Below, piece after piece: positions 16,387 to 25,205 of a stretch of DNA of 64,000 nucleotides. Under the pieces are notes generated by a model. The model did no database searches and was not told the DNA's origin. It saw only the letters and a list, made by a program, of their open reading frames with translations. Position 1 is the first letter of the stretch, and every line of letters starts with the position of its first letter. The position numbers were made by a program, and so were the translations under genes. The stretch comes from Pseudomonas fluvialis (lineage in GTDB: Bacteria; Pseudomonadota; Gammaproteobacteria; Pseudomonadales; Pseudomonadaceae): positions 124,001 through 188,000 of the forward strand of contig NZ_NMQV01000005.1 of the NCBI RefSeq assembly GCF_002234375.1. Reading direction: 5' to 3'.

Positions 16387-17223
16387 TCAGCGCGCATTGA
16401 GCTGCTGCTGCAGGGTCTGCATCTGCGCCTGCAGTGCATTGATATTGCGGGTGACCTGGGCGCGGAAGGCATCGAACTCGGCGGTACTGCTCGGTGCCTG
16501 GTTGTCCAGCTGGCTGCGCAGCACCAGCAATTCCTGCTCGACACGTCCCAGCGCCGCACTCGGATCACTGCGCTTGGCCAGCCCAGCCAGCTCAGCGGCC
16601 AGCTTGTCCTGTTGCTTGCGCAAGCCCTGCTGGGCTTCCTGCACAGCAGCCAGGCGCTTGTCCTGCTCAGCCTGGCGCCCCGGCAGTTCGCCCAGCTTGG
16701 CCAAACGCCCATCCAGCACCTCAAACTGGCGTTTCTGTTCGGCCAGCAACTGTTCCACACGCTTATCCAGCGCCGCCTGGCGACTCGCCTGCTGCTGGCG
16801 TTCAGCCTGTGCCTTGCGCTGCTCCGCCTGCAGCGCGGCGAGGCGCTCCTCCAACTGCTTGACCCGCAACTTCAGCGCTTCGCTGTCACTCAGTACGCTC
16901 GACTCGGTGGCAACCACCTGACCGGAAATATCCTGGATGCGCCCAGCCGCCTCTTCGCTGATCCGCGCAAAGCTTTCCTGGGTCGCCACCAGCTGCTGAG
17001 CCAACAGGCTCTGCTGCTGCATGCTCCACCAGGCCAGGCCACCCAGGGCGATGCCCATGGCGCCGAGCAGCGCCCACAGCGGTCCCTGACTGGCCGCACG
17101 TGGCGCCACCTGCAGCGTGCGCGGCTGCGCTTCAGCAGTCACTGCAGCCAGGGGCTCGCGCTCGTCGCGGCCAGCCGTCAGGCTGGGAATATCGTCCAGT
17201 TCATCAAGGGCATCGTTACGCAT
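16387..17223 (-). CDS. Membrane-anchored coiled-coil protein
   Basis: 278 aa. Residues 1-45 are polar and cytoplasmic. One membrane helix follows (GPLWALLGAMGIALGGLAWW, ~48-67). The rest is a long Gln/Ala/Leu/Arg heptad-rich coiled coil (EERLAALQAEQRKAQAERQQ and similar) in the periplasm. Such proteins are often annotated as ATPases from coiled-coil similarity, but no Walker motif is present. It may be a scaffold or envelope spacer. ATG 17223 chosen; the frame runs on to 17319, but that extension is Arg/Cys-rich and unlikely. It converges with the 100-aa gene with zero gap. Confidence 0.75.
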   Translation of the reverse strand: MRNDALDELDDIPSLTAGRDEREPLAAVTAEAQPRTLQVAPRAASQGPLWALLGAMGIALGGLAWWSMQQQSLLAQQLVATQESFARISEEAAGRIQDISGQVVATESSVLSDSEALKLRVKQLEERLAALQAEQRKAQAERQQQASRQAALDKRVEQLLAEQKRQFEVLDGRLAKLGELPGRQAEQDKRLAAVQEAQQGLRKQQDKLAAELAGLAKRSDPSAALGRVEQELLVLRSQLDNQAPSSTAEFDAFRAQVTRNINALQAQMQTLQQQLNAR

Positions 17224-17392
17224 GGCAAACCCATAGCAAGGGAAAAAATCAGCGGCGCGCAGTATACCGGCTCTGCCACGGCAACGGCTTACCAGCCAGC
17301 GGCCAACCCGTGCAGACAAAGGCGATTCATATCAAGTCGCCAGCACCGCCAACTGCCTATACTGGACAAGCGTATCCACTGCGAGTGCCGGC

Positions 17393-19369
17393 ATGCCCAT
17401 ACGTTTGCGTCTGCTCATCCACTATGCCTTGCTGACCCTGGCCAGCCTGACGGGGATCTGGTGGCTGAGCCAAAACCTGCTGTTGCAGCGTTTCGATCAA
17501 CTGGACGCCATGCAGTTGGCAGAAACCGCGCACAAACTGCACCGCCAGTGGCACCAGGAAATGCTCCACTACCGGGCCATCGGCCAGGACTGGGCCTGGT
17601 GGGACGACAGCTATGCGTTTATCCAGGACGGCAACCAGGCCTTTATCCGCAGCAACCTGGATGAACAGGCCCTGGATAACCTGCGCCTGCACTTCATCCT
17701 GTTCTACGACCCGCAAGGTCGCCTGCTCGGCCAGCGTTGGCGCATGCCGGAGATGGCCAGCCTGCAGATCTTCCACACCCAGCCACCGGCCAGCGCCCAG
17801 GAGCTCAAGGAACAGACCCTGGCCCTGCTGCGTGAACGCGGTCTGAACCTGGCAGACCCGGGCAGTCGCAATGGCCGCGTAGAAACCCTCAGCCAGGTCA
17901 ACCTGGCCCTGCTGGTTTCAGCCACGCCGATCCTGCCGTCCAGCGCGCAGGGCGAGTCGCGCGGCATGCTGGTGATGGGCAGTTACTTCACCCGCGAACT
18001 GCTCAGTGCCCAGCAAAATCAGGTCATCGCACGCTTCCACCTGAGTAGCGAAGAGTTGCACAGCAGCGCCCAGCAGCAGCTCGAAGTGAGCTACAACGCC
18101 CTGACCAGCCATGCCTTGCTCGGCCCGCGGCGCCTCGACGAACAACACCAGTACAGCGAGTTGACCCTGCTCGATCGCCAGGGCCAGCCTGGGCTGACCT
18201 TTCACCTGGAACGCGAGCGCCCCAACTACCTGCAGGGCCAGCAGACCATCAACCTGTTTTTCGGCGCCACCCTGTTGATCATTCTGCTGTCTTCGGCGCT
18301 GGCCTTTGCTGTCTTCGAGTATTGGGTGCTGCGCCGCCTGGCAAGACTCAACCTGGAAATCAGTGGCATCGATGGTAGCCAGTACCTGCCACGCCTGAGC
18401 GACCAGGGACATGACGAGATCGGCCAGCTGAGCCAGGAACTCAACGGCATGCTGGAACGCCTGTCGCGCAGCGAAAGCCGCGACAAACTGATCCTTCAGC
18501 ACATCGAGGACGGTTACTTCGAGCTCAATCGCAAGGGCCAGGTGGTGGACGCCAACCCGGCACTGGCGCGTCTGCTGGGGCTACCCGTGGAAATGCTGCT
18601 CGGCCGCTCCTACAGCGAACTGCTCGGCGAAGCCGATACGCTGCGCGCCCGCAACCTGTTCAAGGAGCGCCTGCAGGCCGGCAGCAGTCACTTCTCCGCG
18701 CCGTTCCGCCGCCCCGACGGCAGCGGCGGCCACCTTGATACGCATGTCTCGGTACTGCGCGACAACCGCGGCCGCCTGCTGGGCTACAACGGCATCCTGC
18801 GCGACGTCAGCGCACAACTGGACTACCAGAACCGCCTGCTCGATATGGCCTATCGCGACCCGCTGACCCAGCTGGGCAATCGCAAGGCCTTTGCCGAACA
18901 GCTGCAACACCTGCTCGGCGACAGCGTACGCCGCGCCCAGCCCCTGGCCCTGCTCTACCTGGACCTGGACCGCTTCAAGGAGGTCAATGACAGTCTCGGT
19001 CATGACTGTGGCGACCTGCTGCTGCAAGGGATTGCCGAACGCATGCGCAAGGTCGTGCGCGGGCCCGACCAGATCTACCGACTGGGCGGCGACGAATTCA
19101 CCCTGCTGCTGCCAGACACCCCGGCCAACGCAGCACAACGTCTGGCGGCACGCCTGCTGCAGGAGCTGGCCGCGCCTTTCCAGCTCAATGGCCATCCGGT
19201 TGACTACATCACCTGCAGCATCGGCATTGCCGTTTCCCCCGAACACGCAGAGGACAGCGAGTCGCTGATCCGCGCCGCTGACCAGGCCATGTACCAAGCC
19301 AAGAAACAGCGTAACAGCGCATGTCTGTACAACGGCCCCAGGCTTTTCGAGGAGGGGCAAAGCCAGTAA
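17393..19369 (+). CDS. CHASE4-PAS-GGDEF diguanylate cyclase
   Basis: 658 aa inner-membrane c-di-GMP synthase. Helix 1 is at residues ~7-25. A periplasmic CHASE4 sensor follows, recognisable from [11 protein letters not shown] and [15 protein letters not shown]. Helix 2 is near 284-306 ([21 protein letters not shown]), then a HAMP-like linker, a PAS domain at ~365-480 ([21 protein letters not shown]) and GGDEF at ~485-650. GGDEF is at 565-569 with RGPD five residues before, so active site and inhibitory site are intact; no EAL domain. ATG 17393 chosen. The CysZ-like gene follows by 32 bases, but a functional link is not implied. Confidence 0.92.
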   Translation: MPIRLRLLIHYALLTLASLTGIWWLSQNLLLQRFDQLDAMQLAETAHKLHRQWHQEMLHYRAIGQDWAWWDDSYAFIQDGNQAFIRSNLDEQALDNLRLHFILFYDPQGRLLGQRWRMPEMASLQIFHTQPPASAQELKEQTLALLRERGLNLADPGSRNGRVETLSQVNLALLVSATPILPSSAQGESRGMLVMGSYFTRELLSAQQNQVIARFHLSSEELHSSAQQQLEVSYNALTSHALLGPRRLDEQHQYSELTLLDRQGQPGLTFHLERERPNYLQGQQTINLFFGATLLIILLSSALAFAVFEYWVLRRLARLNLEISGIDGSQYLPRLSDQGHDEIGQLSQELNGMLERLSRSESRDKLILQHIEDGYFELNRKGQVVDANPALARLLGLPVEMLLGRSYSELLGEADTLRARNLFKERLQAGSSHFSAPFRRPDGSGGHLDTHVSVLRDNRGRLLGYNGILRDVSAQLDYQNRLLDMAYRDPLTQLGNRKAFAEQLQHLLGDSVRRAQPLALLYLDLDRFKEVNDSLGHDCGDLLLQGIAERMRKVVRGPDQIYRLGGDEFTLLLPDTPANAAQRLAARLLQELAAPFQLNGHPVDYITCSIGIAVSPEHAEDSESLIRAADQAMYQAKKQRNSACLYNGPRLFEEGQSQ

Positions 19370-19401
19370 GGTCTGCTCTCCGTTTTCCCTGGAGCCTCTT
19401 C

Positions 19402-20151
19402 ATGCACTCGCCCGTCGCCCAAGGATTCAGCTATTTCCGTGAAGCACTGCCACTGCTGCTGCGCCCCGGCCTGCGGTTGTTCGTGATTCTCCCACTGCTG
19501 GTCAACCTGCTGGTCTTTGGCGGCTTGATCGTCTTCGCGCTGCAACTGTTCAATGACACCCTGGCGCAACTGATGAGCAGCGTACCGGACTGGCTGAGCT
19601 GGCTGGACTGGCTGCTCTGGCCCTTGTTCGTGGTGCTGATGCTACTGACGGTATTCTTCACCTTCAGCCTGCTTGCCAACCTGATCGCCGCGCCGTTCAA
19701 CGGCTTTCTCGCCGAAAAGATCGAAGTGGTACTGCGCGGACGCGACGACTTCCCGCCGTTCAGCCTGCAGGAACTCGCCGCCATGGTGCCGCGCACGGTC
19801 GGTCGTGAATTGCGCAAGCTGGCCTACTTCCTGCCCCGCGCCATTCCCCTGCTGCTGCTGACCTTCATTCCGCTGATCAACCTGATCGCCATCCCCCTCT
19901 GGCTGCTGTTTGGCGTATGGATGCTGGCCATCCAGTACGTCGACTACCCGGCGGACAACAACAAGCTGTCCTGGCCGGACATGCTCGCCTGGCTGCGTGA
20001 GAAACGCTGGCAAAGTCTGGGATTCGGCGGCACGGTGTACCTGGCTTTGCTGGTGCCCTTCGCAAATATCCTGGTCATGCCCGTGGCGGTGGCCGGCGCC
20101 ACCCTGTTCTGGGTCCGCGAAGGCGGCGTAGAACGCGTCACCGGGCGGTAA
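19402..20151 (+). CDS. cysZ: EI24-domain membrane protein, CysZ-like sulfate transporter
   Basis: 249 aa with several hydrophobic segments ([75 protein letters not shown]). The N-terminal [20 protein letters not shown] and the block [14 protein letters not shown] are typical of EI24/CysZ proteins, which take up sulfate for cysteine synthesis. ATG 19402 follows GGAGCCTCTTC. It does not sit among other sulfur genes here, so the substrate rests on family membership. Confidence 0.88.
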   Translation: MHSPVAQGFSYFREALPLLLRPGLRLFVILPLLVNLLVFGGLIVFALQLFNDTLAQLMSSVPDWLSWLDWLLWPLFVVLMLLTVFFTFSLLANLIAAPFNGFLAEKIEVVLRGRDDFPPFSLQELAAMVPRTVGRELRKLAYFLPRAIPLLLLTFIPLINLIAIPLWLLFGVWMLAIQYVDYPADNNKLSWPDMLAWLREKRWQSLGFGGTVYLALLVPFANILVMPVAVAGATLFWVREGGVERVTGR

Positions 20152-20196
20152 CTCGCCTGTCATCAACAGGCAATGCCGGGCCTGCAGACTGCCGGC

Positions 20197-21414
20197 ATGC
20201 CTGATACCTCTCTTCATATCGCCCTGGTCAGCGAGACATTTGCTCCGCAGGTCAACGGCGTGGCTCACACCCTGCAGCAGCTCTACCGGGGGCTGCAGGC
20301 ACGCGGCCATCACCTGCAACTGGTACGTCCGCGCCAACCCGGAGAAGCGGCCTGCGCCGACCGCAACCTGTTGCTGACCCGTGGCTGGCCGCTACCCGGC
20401 TACCCAGGCTTGCAGTGGGGACATAGTGCACGCGGCAAGCTGCTGCGCCAGTGGCGACGGGTACGCCCGGATGTGCTCTACATCGCCACCGAAGGCCCGC
20501 TGGGCTGGTCAGCCCTGCAGGCCGCCCGCCAGTTACAGATCCCCGTGGTCAGTGGCTACCACACCAACTTCCAGCAGTACCTCGACCACTACGGCCTGGG
20601 TCTGCTGGAACGTCTGCTGATGCACTACCTGCGCTGTTTCCATGAACGCTGCCAGGCCACCCTGGTGCCCAGTCCATTCCAGCACACCGAACTGACCCGC
20701 CGTGGCTTCCATAACCTGCACCTGCTCGGGCGCGGCGTGGATGCCCAGCTGTTTCATCCGGCACGGCGTTGCCACAGCCTGCGCCAGCAATGGGGCGTCG
20801 CGGAAGACGAACTGGTCGTACTGTATGTCGGCCGGCTGGCCGCGGAAAAGAACCTGGCGCTGCTTGGCCGCACCTTTGCCAGCCTGCAGCAACACGCCGG
20901 GCAACGGCGTTTGCGACTGGTCGTGGTGGGTGACGGCCCACAGGCCGGACAGTGGCGACGGCAATGGCCGCAGGCGGTGTTTTGCGGGGTCAAGCAGGGC
21001 GAGGAACTGGCCAGGCATTATGCCTCGGCCGACCTGTTCGTCTTCCCCAGCCTGTCGGAAACCTTCGGCAACGTCGTGCTCGAAGCGCTGGCCTCGGGCC
21101 TGGCGGTCATTGCCTATGACCAGGCAGCCGCCGCCCAGTACATCCGCCATGGTTACAACGGTGTGCTGGCCATGCCAGGCGATGAGCGGGGCTTTATCGA
21201 GGCCGCCGGCTGGCTGCTGGACGACGGCGAAAGCCGCAGGCGCATGCGCCTTAATGCACGCCGCGAGGCCAGCCAGTGCGGCTGGCCACAGATCGTCGAG
21301 CAGTTCGAGGCGTTGCTGCGCCAGGCGACGCAAAACACCCTGAACACACGGCAGGTCGCTCAGCGACCTGCCGCCGGCACACTCAGTCGAGCGACATCAG
21401 CGCCTCGCGACTGA
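20197..21414 (+). CDS. GT4 glycosyltransferase, GDP-mannose-type
   Basis: Family 4 GT-B glycosyltransferase, 405 aa. The N domain begins LHIALVSETFAPQVNGVAHTL, and the acceptor loop VVSGYHTNFQQYLDHYG resembles alpha-mannosyltransferases of the PimB/MgtA group. The C domain shows YVGRLAAEKNL and the donor-binding FPSLSETFGNVVLEALASG with the EX7E pair. Possible role: mannosylation of a glycolipid or polysaccharide; the acceptor is unknown. ATG 20173 is an alternative start. The last 32 bases overlap the convergent ene-reductase gene, and the C-terminal tail contains a perfect hairpin. Confidence 0.85.
   Translation: MPDTSLHIALVSETFAPQVNGVAHTLQQLYRGLQARGHHLQLVRPRQPGEAACADRNLLLTRGWPLPGYPGLQWGHSARGKLLRQWRRVRPDVLYIATEGPLGWSALQAARQLQIPVVSGYHTNFQQYLDHYGLGLLERLLMHYLRCFHERCQATLVPSPFQHTELTRRGFHNLHLLGRGVDAQLFHPARRCHSLRQQWGVAEDELVVLYVGRLAAEKNLALLGRTFASLQQHAGQRRLRLVVVGDGPQAGQWRRQWPQAVFCGVKQGEELARHYASADLFVFPSLSETFGNVVLEALASGLAVIAYDQAAAAQYIRHGYNGVLAMPGDERGFIEAAGWLLDDGESRRRMRLNARREASQCGWPQIVEQFEALLRQATQNTLNTRQVAQRPAAGTLSRATSAPRD
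21350..21372. terminator. Perfect hairpin at the meeting point of two convergent genes
   Basis: Ten-bp perfect stem (21350-21359 with 21363-21372) with a 3-base loop TCA. It lies inside the last codons of the glycosyltransferase and 11 bases after the ene-reductase stop (21383). No T-run directly follows, so termination strength is uncertain. Confidence 0.5.
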
Positions 21415-22492
21415 ACGGCAGGATGTCCTGCTCGCGCCCCTCGCGCACCTTCAGCGCCCAGTCGGCATCCACCAGCAGGGCACGCCCCACCGCCACCAGG
21501 TCGAACTCCTGGCGATTCAGACGCTCCAGCAGGTTCTCCAGGCTGGCCGGCTTGGCCACCTTGTCGGTCTTCACCATGAACTGCAGGAACTCGCCATCCA
21601 GACCCACGCTGCCGACGGTGATGGTCGGCTTGCCGGTCAGCTGGCGGGTCCAGCCGGCCAGGTTGAGGTCCGAGCCCTCGAACTCCGGCTCCCAGAAGCG
21701 GCGGGTGGAGCAGTGGAAGATGTCCACGCCTGCGTCGCTGAGCGGCTTGAGGAAGGCTGCCAGCTCTTCCGGGGTCTGCACCAGGCGCGCGGTGTAGTCC
21801 TGCTGCTTCCACTGCGAGAAGCGGAAGATGATCGGGAAGTCCGGACCAACCGCTGCACGCACAGCCTTGATCACCTCGATGGCAAAGCGCGAACGGTTGG
21901 CCAGGCTGCCACCGTAACCATCGCTGCGCTGGTTGCTGCCTTCCCAGAAGAACTGGTCGATCAGGTAGCCATGCGCACCATGCAGTTCCACACCATCCAT
22001 GCCGATGGCCTGGGCGTCACGTGCAGCCTGTGCGTAGGCCGCAACCACTTCGTCGATATCCGCCTGGGTCATGCCATGCACCACCACCTGGCCATCCTTG
22101 AGCTTCTCCATCGGCCCGTAGCCCGGCACGCTGGCATCCGGCTCAGTGCCCAGCTTGCGCACATTGCCAACATGCCACAGCTGCGGGACGATCTTGCCGC
22201 CTGCCGCGTGCACCGCATCGACCACCTGCTTCCAGCCGGCCAGAGCGTCCTCGCCGTAGAAGCGCGGCACGTTCGGATAACCGTTGGCCGCCTTGTGATT
22301 GATGGTGGTGCCTTCTGTGACGATCAGCCCGACACCGGCAGCGGCGCGGCGACGGTAGTACTCCACCACACCGGCATTCGGCACGCCGCCCGGCGAGAAG
22401 GAACGGGTCATCGGTGCCATGACCACGCGGGTCGGCAGCTCCAGATTGCCCAGGCGGAAGGGTTGGAAGAGTGCGTGTGCGGCATTGTTCAT
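21383..22492 (-). CDS. Old yellow enzyme family ene-reductase (NADH:flavin oxidoreductase)
   Basis: FMN-dependent TIM-barrel enzyme, 369 aa, that reduces activated alkenes, N-ethylmaleimide-like compounds or nitroesters. Seen: LFQPFRLGNLELPTRVVMAPMTR at the N terminus, the substrate-anion site HGAHGYLIDQFFW, and SDGYGGSLANRSRF. ATG 22492 follows AGGAGACTCC; the open frame further upstream has no such site. A TetR-type repressor gene lies 55 bases upstream in the same direction, and both genes carry the same 15-base element in front, as expected of a nemR-nemA-type electrophile response. Specific substrate not determinable. Confidence 0.92.
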   Translation of the reverse strand: MNNAAHALFQPFRLGNLELPTRVVMAPMTRSFSPGGVPNAGVVEYYRRRAAAGVGLIVTEGTTINHKAANGYPNVPRFYGEDALAGWKQVVDAVHAAGGKIVPQLWHVGNVRKLGTEPDASVPGYGPMEKLKDGQVVVHGMTQADIDEVVAAYAQAARDAQAIGMDGVELHGAHGYLIDQFFWEGSNQRSDGYGGSLANRSRFAIEVIKAVRAAVGPDFPIIFRFSQWKQQDYTARLVQTPEELAAFLKPLSDAGVDIFHCSTRRFWEPEFEGSDLNLAGWTRQLTGKPTITVGSVGLDGEFLQFMVKTDKVAKPASLENLLERLNRQEFDLVAVGRALLVDADWALKVREGREQDILPFSREALMSLD

Positions 22493-22515
22493 GGAGTCTC
22501 CTGTGGCCGGCCAAC

Positions 22516-22530
22516 TGACCGGTCGTCTCG
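22516..22530. promoter_or_regulatory. Operator-like repeat, copy 1, before the ene-reductase
   Basis: TGACCGGTCGTCTCG, identical to the copy at 23154-23168, with a GACCGGTC palindromic core. It lies 24-38 bases before the ene-reductase start, inside the gap after the TetR gene. Likely a binding site of that TetR protein. Confidence 0.7.
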
Positions 22531-22547
22531 GTTTTACGGCAAAAAAG

Positions 22548-23141
22548 TCAGGCGGCCAGCAGCCGCTCCAGACGTGACACAAACTGTTCCAGAGGGGCCA
22601 GGTCACGGCCGACCTTGAGCTGGCCGAGCACGCCCTGCCAGGCACAACTGATGAAGGCGGCCAGGTTGGCACAGTCCTCGTCGGCCGGCAGCTCGCCACA
22701 GGCCTGCGCCTCGCGCAGGCAGGCAGCCAACAGGTGCGCCGATTCACCATGGATGGCCGCGACCTGCGCGCCGATGGCCGGCACATGCTCGCTCATCTCA
22801 AAGCTCAGGCTGCCAATGAAACAGTGGTATTCGAGTTTTTCCTGGCGCGCAAAATGCGCCAGCAGCTCACGGTAATAGCCCAGGATGCGCGCCCGTGGCG
22901 AACGCTGCGGATCGTCCAGGGCGGCGGCATAGCGCTGCAGGCGTGGTCGATAGACCTGCTCGAGCGCCTGCAGGGCAAAGTCTTCCTTACTCGCGAAGTA
23001 ATGGTAGAAGCTGCCCTTGGGAATCCCCGCGGCCTGGACGATCTCCTGCACCCCGGTACCGTGGTAACCACGACGGGTCATCACCGCAGCGCCTTTGCTG
23101 AGGATCAGGTCACGCTTGTCGAGTCGGATTCGGCTGTTCAT
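22548..23141 (-). CDS. TetR/AcrR family repressor, NemR-like
   Basis: 197 aa. The helix-turn-helix is at residues ~12-55: ILSKGAAVMTRRGYHGTGVQEI then AAGIPKGSFYHYFASKEDF, a textbook TetR N domain. The C-terminal ligand domain has cysteines (YHCFIGSL, ACLREAQACGEL, EDCANLAAFISCAWQG) that could sense electrophiles as NemR does; this is inference. Probable repressor of itself and of the ene-reductase, since an exact 15-base element occurs 13 bases before its own ATG and again before the ene-reductase. Confidence 0.88.
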   Translation of the reverse strand: MNSRIRLDKRDLILSKGAAVMTRRGYHGTGVQEIVQAAGIPKGSFYHYFASKEDFALQALEQVYRPRLQRYAAALDDPQRSPRARILGYYRELLAHFARQEKLEYHCFIGSLSFEMSEHVPAIGAQVAAIHGESAHLLAACLREAQACGELPADEDCANLAAFISCAWQGVLGQLKVGRDLAPLEQFVSRLERLLAA

Positions 23142-23153
23142 GGGCCAAGCATA

Positions 23154-23168
23154 TGACCGGTCGTCTCG
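23154..23168. promoter_or_regulatory. Operator-like repeat, copy 2, before the TetR gene
   Basis: Same 15 bases as 22516-22530 and in the same orientation, 13 bases upstream of the TetR start. A site here would allow autoregulation. Confidence 0.7.
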
Positions 23169-23245
23169 CCCTTCCCAGCACTATTGATTGCGCTGATCAT
23201 CCGCCATGCGACAAGCGGCCCCCGGGCCTTGGCAGGCCGTTGCAA

Positions 23246-23965
23246 TCAGTGCCACTCCACGCGCTGCTCCAGGGGAAAGCGCAGGCGCGGGTTGTATACC
23301 GCCCGCTCTCCCGGCTTGCCAACTGCCAGCAGCATCACCGGCACGGCAGCGCGGGGAATCTCCAGAACACGGCGCAGACGTACCTCGTCGAAACCTTCCA
23401 GCGGGCAGCTGCAGTAGCCATGGCTCTGCAACGCCAGCATGAGGTTCTCGGCCGCCAGTGCCGTGGACTTGACCGCCCACAGACGCATCTGAGCGTGGCT
23501 GTTGGGCGTGCGCATCAATGCGCGACGCCAGCCCAGCACACGCACCAGCTGACGTTTGAGCAGGCCGCGCCAGCCCAGCCAGCCCTGGTTGTACTGGAAG
23601 GGTGCGGTCTTGCTGTAGAAATGCCGGATAGGCGCCGGCACCTCGGGTTCCGGCCACTGCGCGATGATCTGCTCGCAACTGTCACGCCAGCAGTCCGGAC
23701 GCGCCAGGACCACGATGATCAGCGGCGCCTTGGCCGCCTGCTGGCCCATGCACACCGAGCGCAGGCGCTGCAGCAGCTGTTCATCGCGAATCACCTGGAA
23801 GCTCCAGGGCTGCAGGTTGCAGGAATTGGGTGCCAGAATGGCCAGTTCCAGGCAATCGCGGATTACCGCATCCGGCACCGGCTCGGCCGTGAAACGACGT
23901 ACCGCACGGCGCTGCTCGATCAGCGCGCGCAAGGCTTGGGGTGTGGCGGGGTGTTCAGGCGACAT
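23246..23965 (-). CDS. Nitroreductase family protein
   Basis: FMN-binding nitroreductase fold, 239 aa. The N terminus shows the FMN phosphate-binding pattern IEQRRAVRRFTAEPVPDAV, then APNSCNLQPWSFQVI. Further on are ALAAENLMLALQSHGYCSCPLEGF and a C-terminal Arg/Lys-rich tail. Such enzymes use NAD(P)H to reduce nitro groups, quinones or similar. It lies 104 bases before the TetR gene in the same direction, possibly sharing the same stress logic, but carries no copy of the 15-base element. Confidence 0.9.
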   Translation of the reverse strand: MSPEHPATPQALRALIEQRRAVRRFTAEPVPDAVIRDCLELAILAPNSCNLQPWSFQVIRDEQLLQRLRSVCMGQQAAKAPLIIVVLARPDCWRDSCEQIIAQWPEPEVPAPIRHFYSKTAPFQYNQGWLGWRGLLKRQLVRVLGWRRALMRTPNSHAQMRLWAVKSTALAAENLMLALQSHGYCSCPLEGFDEVRLRRVLEIPRAAVPVMLLAVGKPGERAVYNPRLRFPLEQRVEWH

Positions 23966-24091
23966 GCGGCAGTCTCGTCAGGGCAATGCCGCCGATTTAG
24001 CCGCCCGCCCGCCGAACAGGCAAGCGATGCGGCAAAACGACCTTGAGCTTGGCGCATCTGCCCTCAGGCGCCAGGACAGCCCTGGGCGCAA

Positions 24092-24574
24092 TCAGCCCAG
24101 GGCGTTGTCGATGGCCTGCAACAGTGCCGGATCATCCGGTGCAGTTCGCGGCGCAAAGCGCGCCAGCACCCGACCATCGCCGGCCACCAGGAACTTCTCG
24201 AAGTTCCAGCTGATGTCGCCTGGGAAATCCGCACCTTCGCCAGCCAGCAGGCGATACAGCGGGTGGCGATCCTGGCCATTGACTTCCAGCTTGGCGGTCA
24301 GCGGGAAACTGACGCCATAATTGTGCAGGCAGAACTGCAGAATCTGCTCCGGCGTGCCCGGCTCCTGGCCGGCAAACTGGTTGCAAGGTACACCCAGTAC
24401 GGTCAGGCCGCGCGCCCGGTACTGCTGGTAGAGCTGTTCAAGGCCGGCATATTGCGGGGTCAGGCCACATTCGGAAGCCACATTGACCACCAGCAACAAC
24501 TGCCCGGCATAAGGTGCCAACGGCAACGGCTGGCCAGTCAGGTCGTTCAGCGTGAGGTCATGGATAGCGCTCAT
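24092..24574 (-). CDS. Glutathione peroxidase (thiol peroxidase)
   Basis: 160 aa. Reduces hydrogen or organic peroxides using glutathione or thioredoxin. The catalytic block is VNVASECGLTPQYAGLEQLY with cysteine in the selenocysteine position. The other active-site blocks are VPCNQFAGQEPG (Gln) and WNFEKFLV (Trp, Asn). No signal peptide, so cytoplasmic. A 9-bp perfect stem-loop (24079-24087 with 24095-24103) spans its stop codon and might stabilise or end the message. Confidence 0.93.
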   Translation of the reverse strand: MSAIHDLTLNDLTGQPLPLAPYAGQLLLVVNVASECGLTPQYAGLEQLYQQYRARGLTVLGVPCNQFAGQEPGTPEQILQFCLHNYGVSFPLTAKLEVNGQDRHPLYRLLAGEGADFPGDISWNFEKFLVAGDGRVLARFAPRTAPDDPALLQAIDNALG

Positions 24575-24719
24575 GGCACACTCCTGTAACAGGGTACACA
24601 GACAGCAAAGGCGCCTGAACCACCTGCTCTGCGCCTGTCATGGTCAGGCCTGAGTCTGGTCGGCACGGCGCCTGTCGGCAAGTGCGAGCCGTCTGCGACG
24701 GCCCGGCAAACCGGGAACA

Positions 24720-25205
24720 TCAGTGGTGGTGACCACCTTCACCATGAATATGACCATGGGCGATTTCTTCGGCTTCGGCATCACGCACCTTGACCACCTT
24801 GACCTGGAAGGTCAGGCGCTGGCCGGCCAGCGGGTGATTGCCATCGACGGTGACATCATCACCTTCGATATCACGGATGGTGACGATCTGCATGCCACCG
24901 TCCGGGCCGGACGCGTGGAACTGCATGCCCACTTCCAGCTGGTCTACGCCTTCGAACATGCTGCGGTTGAGCGTCGCTACCAGCTCAACGCTGTACTCGC
25001 CGTAGGCTTCTTCGGGTTCGATGGTCACAGTCAGTTCATCACCGGCCTGCTTGCCTTCGAGGGCCTTTTCCAGGCCGACGATGATGTTGCGGCAGCCATG
25101 CAGGTAGACCAGCGGCGCACCACCGGCAGAGCTGTCGATCACCTCACCGGCATCGTTGGTCAGGGTGTAATCGATGGAAACGGCCTTGTTGGCGGCGATC
25201 TGCAT
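24720..25205 (-). CDS. slyD: FKBP-type peptidyl-prolyl isomerase SlyD
   Basis: 161 aa cytoplasmic prolyl isomerase and chaperone. The FKBP core is interrupted by the IF domain (VTIEPEEAYGEYSVELV). The C-terminal tail AHGHIHGEGGHHH is His-rich and can bind nickel, though it is shorter than the E. coli tail and lacks its cysteines. Start at ATG 25205 (GAAGG upstream) gives the usual MQIAANKAVSIDYTL; an in-frame ATG at 25223 would add six residues. Confidence 0.93.
   Translation of the reverse strand: MQIAANKAVSIDYTLTNDAGEVIDSSAGGAPLVYLHGCRNIIVGLEKALEGKQAGDELTVTIEPEEAYGEYSVELVATLNRSMFEGVDQLEVGMQFHASGPDGGMQIVTIRDIEGDDVTVDGNHPLAGQRLTFQVKVVKVRDAEAEEIAHGHIHGEGGHHH

Noticed and set aside
22493..22786. 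A longer N terminus for the ene-reductase, reaching into the TetR gene.
   Set aside because: Arg/Cys-rich non-conserved sequence; ATG 22492 has a strong ribosome site and the family's usual start.
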